Shown here: positions 7,759 through 16,698 of the stretch, piece after piece
Numbering within the stretch: the first letter of the stretch is position 1
How the letters are laid out: each line of letters starts with the position of its first letter
Assembly (NCBI RefSeq): GCF_004362055.1
Contig: NZ_SNXB01000002.1
Coordinates: 496,001-560,000 of the forward strand
Direction: 5' to 3'
Origin: Flavobacterium sp. 245
Lineage (GTDB): Bacteria > Bacteroidota > Bacteroidia > Flavobacteriales > Flavobacteriaceae
Length of the DNA stretch: 64,000 bases
Translations under genes and position numbers: made by a program
Notes under the pieces: model-generated
The model's input: only the letters and a program-made list of their open reading frames with translations
Told to the model about the DNA's origin: nothing
Databases searched by the model: none

Positions 7759-8235
7759 TTATAGTTTTTTATATTCAGTTAATAGTTGTTCGTATGTAAG
7801 TTCTGTCTCAACAAATTTTCGTTTATCGTCTTTAATGAAAATAGTTGCAGGAATACTTCCTGACCATGAAGGATCGATTCGATCAATATATTCCTGTGGA
7901 CTGCTTTCGTTTAATAAAAACACTTGATTTTTCAGGCTTTTTCGCTTGACGAATGGAATTACAGCCGAATTTAATTTGGATTTAAAATCGACACTTACCA
8001 ATAAAACCGCTAATTTGTCTGATTTATATTCGGATTGAAGTTTTTCAAAATGAGGAAGTTCTTTTACGCAGGGTGCGCACCAAGTCGCCCAGAAATTAAC
8101 AACATAAGTGCTATCTTTTCCGTTTTTAATTCGTTCTTGAAGCTGATCGACAGTAATGAGTTTTACATTCTGACCATAAGAAACTGTCGATAAAACGACT
8201 AATAAAAAGAGGCTTAAAAAAGTCTTTGCTTTCAT
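7759..8235 (-). CDS. TlpA-family thiol-disulfide oxidoreductase
   Basis: 158 residues with an N-terminal signal peptide (to about YGQ at 22) and a classic TlpA/ResA motif VVNFWATWCAPCVKELPHFEKL (Cys53, Cys56). The cis-proline region reads GSIPATIFI. Such proteins reduce disulfides in the periplasm, for example during cytochrome c maturation, or protect from oxidants; which applies here is not shown. It heads the two-gene operon with the redoxin 3 bases downstream. Confidence 0.9.
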   Translation of the reverse strand: MKAKTFLSLFLLVVLSTVSYGQNVKLITVDQLQERIKNGKDSTYVVNFWATWCAPCVKELPHFEKLQSEYKSDKLAVLLVSVDFKSKLNSAVIPFVKRKSLKNQVFLLNESSPQEYIDRIDPSWSGSIPATIFIKDDKRKFVETELTYEQLLTEYKKL

Positions 8236-8387
8236 AAAAAACAGTTCTTTAAATTTAATTTGTCTCTTACAAATATAAACTAATGAAAACTTACTTTTTG
8301 TTAATGAAAATTTAATGATTCTTTTTAAGGATCAAAGATGCAACGGTTCAAAGTTACAAAGGCTAGTTTTAGCGTGAAATCAAGGCC

Positions 8388-8705
8388 TTATTTTTCAAAA
8401 AAAGATTCCAATTGTCTAAAAACCGGAATCAATGATTTTCCTCTTTCTGATAAATTATATTCAATATGAAGCGGTTTTAATTTGATGACCTCTTTATTTA
8501 AAAGTCCAAATTCTTCGAGTTCGCGCAATGCTACTGCTATTGATTGTTTATTTGAGCCTTTAATTTCCCTTAAAAGTCCGTTAAAACGTATTGGTCCATC
8601 GACAGCTAATAAAAAAATCTGAGGTTTCCATTTTCCTGATAATAATTTTAGAAGTCCTTCCGCTGGACAACCGCTATCTTTTTCTTCTTTATTTTCTGTA
8701 GTCAT
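8388..8705 (-). CDS. HxlR-family winged-helix transcriptional regulator
   Basis: 105 residues from the ATG at 8705 (an upstream ATG at 8738 would add 11 residues outside the fold). The HxlR signature is clear: GCPAEGLLKLLSGKWKPQIFLL, PIRFNGLLREIKGSNKQSIAVALRELEEFGLL and the wing KLKPLHIEYNLSERGKSLIPVFRQL. The conserved N-terminal Cys of redox- and electrophile-sensing HxlR proteins is present. It is divergent from the DsbA-like gene starting at 8871, a usual arrangement for a local regulator, so it probably controls that gene and itself from the 165-base gap. Confidence 0.88.
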   Translation of the reverse strand: MTTENKEEKDSGCPAEGLLKLLSGKWKPQIFLLAVDGPIRFNGLLREIKGSNKQSIAVALRELEEFGLLNKEVIKLKPLHIEYNLSERGKSLIPVFRQLESFFEK

Positions 8706-8870
8706 ATTTTTTAGACTAATTGACTTTTGGTTAAACATCTACGAACTTTGATATAAAAATATAAAATATTAAACGCCCAGCCTCTATTTCCCTTCAGTTT
8801 TTATGAAAATAGGATCATTATTATTAATCCTAGTCTACAGCAAGTTCTGTCAATCACAAACCCATTCAAA

Positions 8871-9785
8871 ATGAAAGAAAACAATATAAATCCACTGCTT
8901 TGTGATCCTGCTACCGGAGCATGTGAAATGCCTTTTAACGAAAAAGCAGTCGAAAACACCATCATTAGAACAGAAAACAAACCTGTAAAAATAATTTATT
9001 ACACTGATCCTATTTGCTCTTCGTGCTGGGGAATTGAACCACAGCTCAGAAAGCTTAAACTTGAATATGGTGACTATTTTGAAATTGATTATAAAATGGG
9101 CGGTTTATTACCCGATTGGAGTTATAACAGCGGCGGTATCAGCAAACCGTTGGATGTGGCACATCATTGGGATGAGGCAAGTTTGCTTTATGAAATGCCA
9201 ATTGATGGAAATGTATGGCTTGAAGATCCGTTGGATTCTTCCTATCCTTCTTGTATTGCAATGAAAGCGGCTCAAATCCAAAGCAAAGAAAAAGCAGTTC
9301 AATTTATGCGTGTATTACGTGAGAAATTATATCTCGAAAAGAAAAATATTGCAAAATGCAAAAACATTGAAGAAGCGGCAAAAATAGTCAATCTAGACAT
9401 TCAAAAAATGAAAACAGATTATGACGAGGCTGAGGAACTTTTTCAGGAAGATTTGGATTATGGAAAAAAACTTGGCGTAAGAGGTTTTCCAACGCTATTT
9501 TTTGCTGATCAAAATAATAACCGTTTTGCCGTTTACGGTTCAAAACCTTATTCTGAATACGAAAGCGCTTTGCTCGCCGTGTTTCCTGATGCAAAAAAGA
9601 AAACTATTTCGAATACAAATCCTTTATCTCTATTTAAAGTTTATCCGACATTGACTCCAAAAGAATTTTCTGTTATTCTCAATGTGCCTTATGCTGAAAC
9701 CATCGTGCTTCTGGAAAAATTATTTGAAAAAGGGGAACTGGGAAAACAAGCTATAAAAAACGGTTCACTGTACTATAAAAAATAA
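8871..9785 (+). CDS. DsbA-family (thioredoxin_5/SpxH-like) oxidoreductase
   Basis: 304 residues, no signal peptide, so cytoplasmic. Residues about 38-235 are a DsbA-like thioredoxin fold with an inserted helical domain: active site TDPICSSCWGIEPQLRKL (Cys49, Cys52) and cis-Pro region LGVRGFPTLFF. This subgroup (PF13743-like) includes the YjbH/SpxH adaptors of Firmicutes and FrnE-like proteins. The C-terminal 60 residues look like a winged-helix-like tail (LTPKEFSVILNVPYAETIVLLEKLFEKGEL). The divergent HxlR gene suggests induction by an electrophile or thiol stress. A terminator follows. Confidence 0.82.
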   Translation: MKENNINPLLCDPATGACEMPFNEKAVENTIIRTENKPVKIIYYTDPICSSCWGIEPQLRKLKLEYGDYFEIDYKMGGLLPDWSYNSGGISKPLDVAHHWDEASLLYEMPIDGNVWLEDPLDSSYPSCIAMKAAQIQSKEKAVQFMRVLREKLYLEKKNIAKCKNIEEAAKIVNLDIQKMKTDYDEAEELFQEDLDYGKKLGVRGFPTLFFADQNNNRFAVYGSKPYSEYESALLAVFPDAKKKTISNTNPLSLFKVYPTLTPKEFSVILNVPYAETIVLLEKLFEKGELGKQAIKNGSLYYKK

Positions 9786-9793
9786 CACTTTAT

Positions 9794-9825
9794 AAAAGCC
9801 ACAATTTGTAATAGTTGTGGCTTTT
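9794..9825 (+). terminator. Intrinsic terminator after the DsbA-like gene
   Basis: An 11-bp perfect stem (9794-9804 with 9815-9825, core AGCCACAA) with a 10-base loop and a T-run, 9 bases after the stop codon. Confidence 0.85.
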
Positions 9826-9956
9826 TAATTTCATCAAAAGTTACTTTTACCGTCTCAATAAAAAATCGTTTTCGGATTTTTAAGGATTTTTTAAGCTCCT
9901 AAAAATTCCTTCGCCAAATATCAATTCGTAAATTAGCCAAAACAAAATTTATTCGA

Positions 9957-10793
9957 ATGACAGTACTTACGTTTACGCTGATTATGATTCTTGGTGCTTT
10001 TTTAGCAGGTTTTATTGGTTCATTATCAGGATTAGGAGGCGGTATCATTATTATTCCGCTTTTAACTGTCATTTTAGGCGTTGATATTCATTACGCAATT
10101 GGAGCCGCTTTGGTTTCGGTAATTGCTACTTCATCAGGTTCTGCGGCAGCGTATGTAAAAGAAGGGATCACTAATATGCGATTGGGAATTTTTCTTGAAA
10201 TTGCCACAACAATCGGTGCCGTAGGTGGTGCATTGCTTTCGGCTATCGCTCCTACTTCTTTTATTGCCGTTTTATTCGGACTTACCTTGATTTTTTCGGC
10301 AATAAATTCTCTTCGAAAAAAAGAAGAACATATTGTTTTAGAATCTAGTCCATTGGCAAAAAAATTAAGATTAGACGGAACTTACCCAACACATGATGGC
10401 GAAGTGATCAGTTACGGCACTAAAAATGTAATTGGTGGCTTTAGTATGATGGGACTTGCCGGAATGATGTCTGGTTTACTCGGCATTGGTTCTGGTGCTT
10501 TTAAAGTAATTGCGATGGATAATATCATGCGAATTCCGTTTAAAGTTTCAACTACAACTAGTAATTTTATGATGGGCGTTACAGCAATGGCGAGTTCGGT
10601 AATTTATATTCAAAAAGGATATATTGAACCCGGAATTTGTATGCCAGTTGTGATTGGCGTTTTATTTGGTGCAATGGCCGGTGCCAAAGTATTAGTGCGA
10701 ACAAACCCTAAAAAACTTAGAATATTTTTTGCTTGCTTGATTTTTGTTTTAGCAATTAATATGATTTATAACGGACTTAATGGAAAAATCTAA
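9957..10793 (+). CDS. TauE/SafE-family anion (sulfite) exporter
   Basis: 278 residues, about eight hydrophobic segments. The TauE/SafE (DUF81) repeats show as GFIGSLSGLGGGIIIIPLLT near the N-terminus and GMMSGLLGIGSGAFKVIAMD in the second half, with VSVIATSSGSAAAYVKEG between. Members move sulfite, sulfonates or other small organic anions across the inner membrane; the substrate cannot be read here. It overlaps the DUF1634-like gene by 14 bases, a pairing that is frequent in bacteria. Confidence 0.9.
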   Translation: MTVLTFTLIMILGAFLAGFIGSLSGLGGGIIIIPLLTVILGVDIHYAIGAALVSVIATSSGSAAAYVKEGITNMRLGIFLEIATTIGAVGGALLSAIAPTSFIAVLFGLTLIFSAINSLRKKEEHIVLESSPLAKKLRLDGTYPTHDGEVISYGTKNVIGGFSMMGLAGMMSGLLGIGSGAFKVIAMDNIMRIPFKVSTTTSNFMMGVTAMASSVIYIQKGYIEPGICMPVVIGVLFGAMAGAKVLVRTNPKKLRIFFACLIFVLAINMIYNGLNGKI

Positions 10794-11187
10794 AAGTATG
10801 CAGCACGAAAAATTTGGAGAAAAAGATTTTCAGGCTATTGTTGGAAATTTATTGCGATACGGAGTTTGGATTTCGCTTTCGGTTGCTTTTATAGGTGGTA
10901 TTGTTTACTTGATGCATCACGGAAATGACATTGAAGATTATTCTGTTTTCAAGGAAAATGACCGAAATATATTTGAAGTAATTGCCGATGTTTATCATGG
11001 CGTAATCCAAGGAAATGGCGAATTTTTAATTTTCTTCGGCATTATATTATTGTTTCTTACGCCGGTTTTCAGGGTTTTACTTTCATTATTTTCTTTCCTT
11101 CTGGAGAAAGATTATCTTTATGTAGTGATTACGCTGATTGTTATTTTGATCATTATTACCAGCATTTCATTTGGATTTTCACATTAA
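10780..11187 (+). CDS. DUF1634-like membrane protein, partner of TauE/SafE
   Basis: 135 residues with three membrane segments (about 28-46, 86-106, 112-132). The pattern LRYGVWISLSVAFIGGIVYL, then GVIQGNGEFLIFFGIILLFLTPVFRVLLSL, matches DUF1634, which regularly accompanies TauE/SafE exporters. The start ATG lies inside the 3' end of the exporter gene (14-base overlap), so translation is coupled. A role as accessory subunit is inferred from this linkage. Confidence 0.8.
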   Translation: MEKSKSMQHEKFGEKDFQAIVGNLLRYGVWISLSVAFIGGIVYLMHHGNDIEDYSVFKENDRNIFEVIADVYHGVIQGNGEFLIFFGIILLFLTPVFRVLLSLFSFLLEKDYLYVVITLIVILIIITSISFGFSH

Positions 11188-11194
11188 TCGTTTG

Positions 11195-11332
11195 CTATAA
11201 GCAATAAGCTTTAGGCTTTTCAAAAGCTTAAAGCATATTGCCTAAAGCATAAAATAATTGCAATAAGCATTAAGTTGTAGGTTCTCTAAAAAAGCCTAAA
11301 GCCTATTGCTTAAAGCCTAAAGCCTAAAAAAA
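11195..11332. repeat. Intergenic repeat of AAGCCTAAAGCCTATTGC words
   Basis: Repeated words such as AAGCCTAAAGC, CTATTGC and their complements (GCAATAAGC, GCTTTAGGC) fill the gap between the DUF1634-like gene and the monooxygenase gene. The same words recur at 36211-36240 inside the adaptor gene of the metal-efflux operon. Confidence 0.6.
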
Positions 11333-11334
11333 AT

Positions 11335-12357
11335 ATGGAAATAGGAATTGACAGTTTTGCTTCGGCAATGTACGGAGACAACAACACTTTGAGCAGTGTT
11401 GATGCAATGGAGCAACTGCTCCAAAGAATTGAACTTGCAGATCAGGCTGGTTTGGATGTTTTTGGAATTGGAGAACATCATAAAAAAGAATTTTTAGATT
11501 CGGCGACAATCGTGATATTAAGTGCAGCGGCTGCGAGAACAAAAAACATACGTTTATCGAGCGCTGTTTCGGTTTTAAGTGCTGCAGATCCTGTGAGGGT
11601 TTATCAAAGTTTTGCAACACTCGATTTAATTTCAAAAGGAAGAGCCGAAATTGTTGTTGGACGTGGTTCTTCAATTGAAGCTTATCCCCTTTTCGGATTT
11701 GATTTAAATGATTATGATGCGCTTTTCAAGGAAAAATTAGACCTTTTTTTACAAATAAGAGATAATGAATTTGTTACTTGGTCAGGGAAATTTCGTCCCG
11801 CTATCAATAATCTTCCCGTTTATCCGAGAGCATTACAGGAAAAACTTCCTGTTTGGCTGGGCGTTGGCGGAACTCCAGAATCTTTTATCAGAGCCGGATC
11901 GTTAGGTTTGCCCTTGATGGTGGCGATTATTGGCGGTCAAACACATCGTTTTCGTCCTCTAATTGATCTATATCGCGAAGCCGGAAAAGCTGCAGGTTAT
12001 AAACCCGAAGAATTGAAAGTAGGAATACATTCGCCAGGTTTTGTTGGAACAACTACTGAAAAAGCAATCGAAGAATATTATCCCGGATACGCCGAATTGT
12101 GGACAAAATTAGGCTACGAACGAGGCTGGCCTCCAGTTACCAAAGGAAAATTTGACGGACTAATCGATGATCTCGGTGTTTTAATTGTTGGAAGTCCTGA
12201 ACGCGCAGCCGAGAAAATTTTGCGTCACAGTGAAGCGCTTGGCGGTATTTCAAGATTTACTTTCCAAATGGACAACGCCGGACTTACACATCAACAATTA
12301 ATGAACGCAATAGAGTTAATTGGCGGAAAATTAATTCCATTAATCAAAAAAGGATAA
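11335..12357 (+). CDS. LLM-class flavin-dependent oxidoreductase (luciferase-like)
   Basis: 340 residues, soluble. The bacterial luciferase-like fold shows as MEIGIDSFA at the start, AEQAGLDVFGIGEHHKKEF-like text at residues 33-52 (DQAGLDVFGIGEHHKKEF), LSSAVSVLSAADPVRVYQ, LISKGRAEIVVGRGS and a C-terminal LGVLIVGSPERAAEKIL. Such enzymes use FMNH2 and oxygen, or F420 in other groups, on varied substrates; here the flavin type is likely. No partner flavin reductase is adjacent. It is flanked on both sides by intergenic repeats and appears monocistronic. Confidence 0.85.
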   Translation: MEIGIDSFASAMYGDNNTLSSVDAMEQLLQRIELADQAGLDVFGIGEHHKKEFLDSATIVILSAAAARTKNIRLSSAVSVLSAADPVRVYQSFATLDLISKGRAEIVVGRGSSIEAYPLFGFDLNDYDALFKEKLDLFLQIRDNEFVTWSGKFRPAINNLPVYPRALQEKLPVWLGVGGTPESFIRAGSLGLPLMVAIIGGQTHRFRPLIDLYREAGKAAGYKPEELKVGIHSPGFVGTTTEKAIEEYYPGYAELWTKLGYERGWPPVTKGKFDGLIDDLGVLIVGSPERAAEKILRHSEALGGISRFTFQMDNAGLTHQQLMNAIELIGGKLIPLIKKG

Positions 12358-12364
12358 CAAATAA

Positions 12365-12543
12365 AAGTTTCAAGTTTCAGGTTTCAAGTTTCAAGTTTCA
12401 AGCTAGATTCACTTTGTCAGACTGAGCGAAGTCGAAGCCTTTAACGTACTACCCTTCGACTTCGCTCAGGGTGACATGTGAGCTATTTCATATTTAGCGT
12501 TACGTACAGAAACTGAAACTTGAAACAAAGAAAACTTGAAACA
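12365..12543. repeat. Nested inverted repeat: outer GTTTCAAG words, inner 16-bp palindromic stem
   Basis: Left arm: about five direct copies of GTTTCAAG (12366-12402); right arm: complementary CTTGAAAC words (12510-12542). Inside, a perfect 16-bp stem (12422-12437 with 12454-12469, CTGAGCGAAGTCGAAG) closes a 16-base loop. It sits between two convergent genes. The inner word is, from memory, common in Flavobacterium intergenic regions. Confidence 0.75.
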
Positions 12544-12547
12544 AAAA

Positions 12548-12578
12548 AAAGCATCCGCTAAAAATTAACGGATGCTTT
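12548..12578 (-). terminator. Terminator of the TonB receptor gene
   Basis: Stem 12548-12557 with 12569-12578 (AAAGCATCCG, 10 bp) with an A-run on the left that becomes the T-run on the minus strand; 36 bases after the receptor stop at 12614. T-rich sequence on the other side may make it bidirectional. Confidence 0.8.
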
Positions 12579-12613
12579 CTTTTTCACTAACAATTCTTTT
12601 TAAAGGCGTATAA

Positions 12614-15052
12614 TTAAAATTTATAAGTTACCCCAACTCTAAAGTTTGTTGGTGCTTCTGCTTGCCAATAGTAAGCATCTAGCCACTCATAGTAGGAACC
12701 GCTGTAAAGGTATTTGTTCAAGATATTAAATACATTAGCTGTTACTTTCACTTTACCCGTTTCATAAGATAAACCTCCATCTAATTTAAAATAAGAAGGC
12801 AACTTTTGAAGCCCTTCGCTCCAAGTATCTGTTTGGCGACCGTCAAGGAAAGTTCCTCCGATAGAAGCTCCAAATCCTTTAATTTTACCACTTTGAACTG
12901 TATAATTTAACCATGCATTTGCTGTGTGTTTAGCGTACCCTGGAACAATATCTCCTTTTTCAATTCCTGTTGCAGCAGAAACTAACGGATCAACCTTATT
13001 CACTATAGATTCTGTAAAAGCATAATTTGCAATAAGATTTAAACCATCAAATAGTTTTCCTCTAACGTCAAATTCGACTCCTTGAGCTCTTTTTTCTCCA
13101 AGGACAATTTTATATTGTTCGTTTGGTGTATTTCGAGGGTCAGCAGTAAGCTCATTCTTTTTCAAGATATTATAAACAGATAAACTTGTATTCCAAGAAC
13201 CGTCAAACCAGTCTTTTTTAACACCAAATTCAACATTATTTCCTGTAAGTGGTTTAATCTGGCCATCTCTAACAACTCCTGACTGTGGAGTAAAAGCCTG
13301 ATCATATAATCCGTACACTGCAGTGCTTTCGTTTACAGAATAGCTAACTCCAATACGAGGAGTAATATGACTATCTTCCTGTGTGTCTCCATAGCTAGAC
13401 TGACTAATCCATGTATATCTTGCAGCAAGAGTTAATCTTAATTTATTTTGAAAGAAACCAAGTTCATCCTGAACATATCCAGCTGCATATTCAGAAGTAT
13501 AAATTCCGCCAGCTCTTTGGCTAAGAGGTGTTTCGTGGTCAAAAGCTGGAAATCCGTTAGATGGAGTTCCATAATTTGGATTGTAAACGTTGAAAGGATT
13601 ATCAACTGTATCAAGATCATGAGATTGTCCCCAATCTGCCATATAATCTTTACTTCCCAAATCTACTCCTCCTAATATTTTATGACTTACAGATCCTGTA
13701 TTGAATTTTCCGTTTACAAATATTTGCCCCAGATACATATTACTTTCTGCATCCCAAATACCAACGTTTCTGATGATTTCTCCTTTTGCCAGTGTTCCTT
13801 CAGAAATTCCATTAAAATCTCTATCAACATCACCAGGACCAACTACGCCAGGCCAAGAACTATATCCTTGCTGAATGTATTTAAAATAAGAAGTCTGAGC
13901 TGTAAGTTTCCAGTTGTCATCAAATTTATGTTCGAACATCAAATAACCGCTGTGATCCTGAATATTGGTATCTGGCAACCCTGGCTGCGTCATGGTAAAA
14001 CTACGAGGCAATGTTGCATATCCGTCAGATGCAGGTCCAAAAACATAATAAGAACCAACTTCTGTCATATTTGCGTACTGAAAATTATATTCAGCTGTAA
14101 TTTTTGTTTTATCATCAACTTGATATGAAATTACCGGAGCAATTACATAACGGTCGTTGTGCTCAAATGGGCGGTGAGAACCTTTCTTTTGCGCTGCGCC
14201 GTTAAATCTGTAAAGCAGTTTTCCTTTTTTATCTAATTTTCCGTCAAGATCAAGACTTACTCTGTAAAAATCAAAACTTCCGCCAAGTACAGAAACTTCA
14301 CCTTTTGTAATTCCAGTTGGTTTTTTAGTAACAACATTATAAAGTCCGCTTGGATCACCGCTAGAAAGCATAAATCCAGCCGGTCCTTTTACAAATTCAA
14401 TATGATCTACAAAACTCATATCTTCAGTTAATGGTCCCCAGAAAGAAGAAACCACGTTAAATCCGTTACGGAAAGCCTGAATTTGAGAACCTCGCATAGT
14501 AATGTTTGTGTACAAATCGCCCCAGTGCTCTAAACGTACAGCCCCACTCACGTTACGAATTACCCCGTCGCTCATACTTGTAATTTGCTGATCTTTTAAA
14601 GTCTGACCGCTTACAATCTGCACGTTTTGCGGAATCTCCAATACCGGAGTCTGAAGACGCAAAGACAACGAAGGTTTGTCTTGTTTGTATTTATTTTTTG
14701 TAATAACGACTTCGTCAAGATCTTCCTGACTTTCAGAAAGTACGAAGTTTTTTGTTGTGACTTGTTTTGCGGTAACAACAATTGCAGCTTCTTGACCATG
14801 AATACCAACTGAATGAATACTGATCGTGTACGAGCCTGGTTTTACATTTCTAATTTCATACTGCCCACTTTCGTTGGTTACAGCGCTATATTTTGTTCCT
14901 TTAAGAGCAACTGATATACCTTCTGCTGGAGCATTTCCGCTTAAAGATATTTTTCCTGTTACCCTGCCTGTATTTTGGTTTTGCGCCATCATAGTTAATG
15001 ATGTTACGAAAAGCACAAAAAAACAGATTTTTTTAATGGTTAAGCTATTCAT
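12614..15052 (-). CDS. TonB-dependent siderophore receptor with N-terminal carboxypeptidase-like domain
   Basis: 812 residues. A signal peptide (ending near MMAQN, residue 25) is followed by a carboxypeptidase-regulatory-like domain (about 28-113: VTGKISLSGNAPAEGISVALKGTKYSAVTNESGQYEIRNV, written in part), a plug domain (about 125-240: IPQNVQIVSGQTLKDQQI, VEFVKGPAGFMLSSGDPSG) and a barrel ending in aromatic Phe (FRVGVTYKF). The plug matches the FhuA/FhuE siderophore group, so ferric siderophore uptake is likely. The extra N-terminal domain is usual in Bacteroidota. A Fur-box-like inverted repeat lies at 15109-15139, upstream of the start. It is monocistronic with its own terminator. Confidence 0.92.
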   Translation of the reverse strand: MNSLTIKKICFFVLFVTSLTMMAQNQNTGRVTGKISLSGNAPAEGISVALKGTKYSAVTNESGQYEIRNVKPGSYTISIHSVGIHGQEAAIVVTAKQVTTKNFVLSESQEDLDEVVITKNKYKQDKPSLSLRLQTPVLEIPQNVQIVSGQTLKDQQITSMSDGVIRNVSGAVRLEHWGDLYTNITMRGSQIQAFRNGFNVVSSFWGPLTEDMSFVDHIEFVKGPAGFMLSSGDPSGLYNVVTKKPTGITKGEVSVLGGSFDFYRVSLDLDGKLDKKGKLLYRFNGAAQKKGSHRPFEHNDRYVIAPVISYQVDDKTKITAEYNFQYANMTEVGSYYVFGPASDGYATLPRSFTMTQPGLPDTNIQDHSGYLMFEHKFDDNWKLTAQTSYFKYIQQGYSSWPGVVGPGDVDRDFNGISEGTLAKGEIIRNVGIWDAESNMYLGQIFVNGKFNTGSVSHKILGGVDLGSKDYMADWGQSHDLDTVDNPFNVYNPNYGTPSNGFPAFDHETPLSQRAGGIYTSEYAAGYVQDELGFFQNKLRLTLAARYTWISQSSYGDTQEDSHITPRIGVSYSVNESTAVYGLYDQAFTPQSGVVRDGQIKPLTGNNVEFGVKKDWFDGSWNTSLSVYNILKKNELTADPRNTPNEQYKIVLGEKRAQGVEFDVRGKLFDGLNLIANYAFTESIVNKVDPLVSAATGIEKGDIVPGYAKHTANAWLNYTVQSGKIKGFGASIGGTFLDGRQTDTWSEGLQKLPSYFKLDGGLSYETGKVKVTANVFNILNKYLYSGSYYEWLDAYYWQAEAPTNFRVGVTYKF

Positions 15053-15108
15053 TTTGTCTGGTTTTAAATTTCGTTCGCAAAAGTACTTTCTAAAACTTGT
15101 TTTTCCAA

Positions 15109-15139
15109 ATTATTTTTAACCATTCTAAATAAAAATAAT
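15109..15139. promoter_or_regulatory. Fur-box-like inverted repeat upstream of the siderophore receptor
   Basis: Perfect 10-bp outer arms (15109-15118 and 15130-15139, ATTATTTTTA and its complement) surround a core that contains the word ATTCTAAAT, close to half of the known Bacteroidota Fur box. It is 57 bases upstream of the receptor start. Iron regulation is expected for this receptor type; the site call is by eye. Confidence 0.4.
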
Positions 15140-15185
15140 AGCAAATATCAAAACTACATTTTTAACTTGCTGGAAGGCAATAAAA

Positions 15186-15214
15186 AAGCCTGTTTTACAA
15201 AATGAAACAGGCTT
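15186..15214 (-). terminator. Orphan terminator-like hairpin upstream of the receptor
   Basis: A perfect 10-bp stem (15186-15195 with 15205-15214, AAGCCTGTTT) with a T-run only on the minus-strand side (TTTTTTA). No minus-strand gene precedes it; the nearest right-hand gene runs the other way. It may insulate the receptor promoter or end an unseen small RNA. Confidence 0.6.
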
Positions 15215-15260
15215 CAAAAAAAATCTCTAATTCTAAATAAGATTAAAATTTTACTAAATA

Positions 15261-15371
15261 AAATTAGATAATGTGCCAATTAGATAATGAGATAATTCAC
15301 GATGCTTATAATTATCTAAGTAGCACATTATCTAATTATCTAATTGTCTAATTACCACATTATCTCATTAC
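15261..15371. repeat. Intergenic repeat of ATTAGATAATGTG words
   Basis: The 14-base word at 15263-15276 pairs perfectly with 15323-15336, and further TCTAATTATC words follow to 15371. It lies 47 bases upstream of the thiolase start. Together with the orphan hairpin it fills most of the 365-base gap between the receptor and thiolase genes. Confidence 0.65.
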
Positions 15372-15417
15372 CAAATTTTCTGCTTATCTTTAATCTTCAA
15401 ACAAATCTAGTTTTAAG

Positions 15418-16698
15418 ATGAACAATACCACAACGATTAGAAAAGTTGCCATTGTTGGCTATAACCGAATTCCTTTTGCACGAGCAAATACAGCATATTC
15501 AAATGTTGGAAATCAGGAAATGATGACCGCAACCTTAAACGGACTTATAGACAAATACAATTTAAACGGAAAATTATTGGGCGAATTAGCCGGCGGTGCG
15601 GTAATCAAACATACGTACGACAGCAACTTGATCAGAGAATGTGTGATGAAAACGTCGCTTGATCCTGCAACTCCTGCCTGCGATTTACAGCAAGCGTGTG
15701 ACACCGGAATTGAAAGTGCTGTTTATATAGCCAATAAAATTGCCCTTGGCCAGATTGATTCTGGAATCGCGGGCGGTGTTGATTCAATCAGTGATATGCC
15801 TATTGCGGTAAGTGAAAAACTCCGAAAAGTTTTGCTTGAAGCACGAAAAGAAAAATCATTGAGCGGAAAAATCAAGACATTTCTAAAACTTCGTCCGGCA
15901 GATTTAACACCATTAGTTCCTCGAAATGAAGAATCGCAAACCGGACTTTCGATGGGCGGACATACTGAAATTACTGCAAAATATTATAAAATATCGAGAG
16001 AAGACCAAGATCAATTAGCACTTAAAAGTCATTTGAATATGGCAAAAGCTTATGAGGAAGGCTTTTTTGATGATATGATTACACCTTTTAACGGACTAGA
16101 AAAAGACAATAACCTAAGAAAAGACAGCTCGATTGAAAAATTAGCCAAATTAAATCCCGCATTTGACAAAACAAACGGAACTCTGACAGCTGGAAATTCA
16201 ACACCGCTTACTGATGGAGCGTCTTGTATTCTTTTAGCAAGCGAAGAATGGGCAAAAGAACAAGGCTTGCCAATTTTAGCTTATATCACATTTGCTGAAA
16301 TTGCTGCAATAGAATACGTCAAAAAACAACAAAATCTTTTGTTGGCTCCTTTATTTGCCGCATCACGAATGCTGGAAAAAGCAGGATTAAATCTTCAGGA
16401 TTTTGATTATTATGAAATTCACGAAGCTTTTGCTGCACAAGTTTTGGCTACTTTAAAAATTTGGGAAAGCCCAGAACTGAGTGCCGAAATAGGATTGAAA
16501 AAACCCCTTGGTGCGATTGACAGAGAAAAACTGAATGTAAAAGGAAGCAGTCTTGCGGCGGCGCATCCTTTTGCTGCAACTGGAGGCCGAATCATTGGTG
16601 TAATGGCAAAACTTTTACATGAAAAAGGTTCTGGAAAAGGTTTTGTTTCGATTTGCGCTGCGGGCGGACAAGGCGTTACAATGATTATTGAGAAATAA
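15418..16698 (+). CDS. Acetyl-CoA C-acyltransferase (thiolase)
   Basis: 426 residues. Thiolases condense or cleave acyl-CoA in beta-oxidation or acetoacetyl-CoA formation. The nucleophilic Cys is Cys94 in QQACDTGIESA, the GHEMA-type loop reads EIHEAFAAQ, the His motif is AAAHPFAATGGR, and the second catalytic Cys is Cys413 in SICAAGGQG. The N-terminus VAIVGYNRIPFARANTAY is typical of the FadI/FadA side of the family. No hydratase/dehydrogenase partner is adjacent, so it may be a stand-alone paralogue. The next gene starts directly after its stop codon. Confidence 0.9.
   Translation: MNNTTTIRKVAIVGYNRIPFARANTAYSNVGNQEMMTATLNGLIDKYNLNGKLLGELAGGAVIKHTYDSNLIRECVMKTSLDPATPACDLQQACDTGIESAVYIANKIALGQIDSGIAGGVDSISDMPIAVSEKLRKVLLEARKEKSLSGKIKTFLKLRPADLTPLVPRNEESQTGLSMGGHTEITAKYYKISREDQDQLALKSHLNMAKAYEEGFFDDMITPFNGLEKDNNLRKDSSIEKLAKLNPAFDKTNGTLTAGNSTPLTDGASCILLASEEWAKEQGLPILAYITFAEIAAIEYVKKQQNLLLAPLFAASRMLEKAGLNLQDFDYYEIHEAFAAQVLATLKIWESPELSAEIGLKKPLGAIDREKLNVKGSSLAAAHPFAATGGRIIGVMAKLLHEKGSGKGFVSICAAGGQGVTMIIEK

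Noticed and set aside
7144-8235. Possible cytochrome c maturation cluster
   Set aside because: Only a TlpA-like protein and a redoxin are present; no ccm or ccs genes lie nearby.
11195-11332. Possible tRNA or small RNA gene in the repeat-filled gap
   Set aside because: No tRNA arms or conserved T-loop; the sequence is made of one short word family found elsewhere.
13682-14128. Long open frame on the plus strand inside the siderophore receptor gene
   Set aside because: It is antisense to a clear TonB receptor; its residues show no domain and follow from the receptor's codon pattern.
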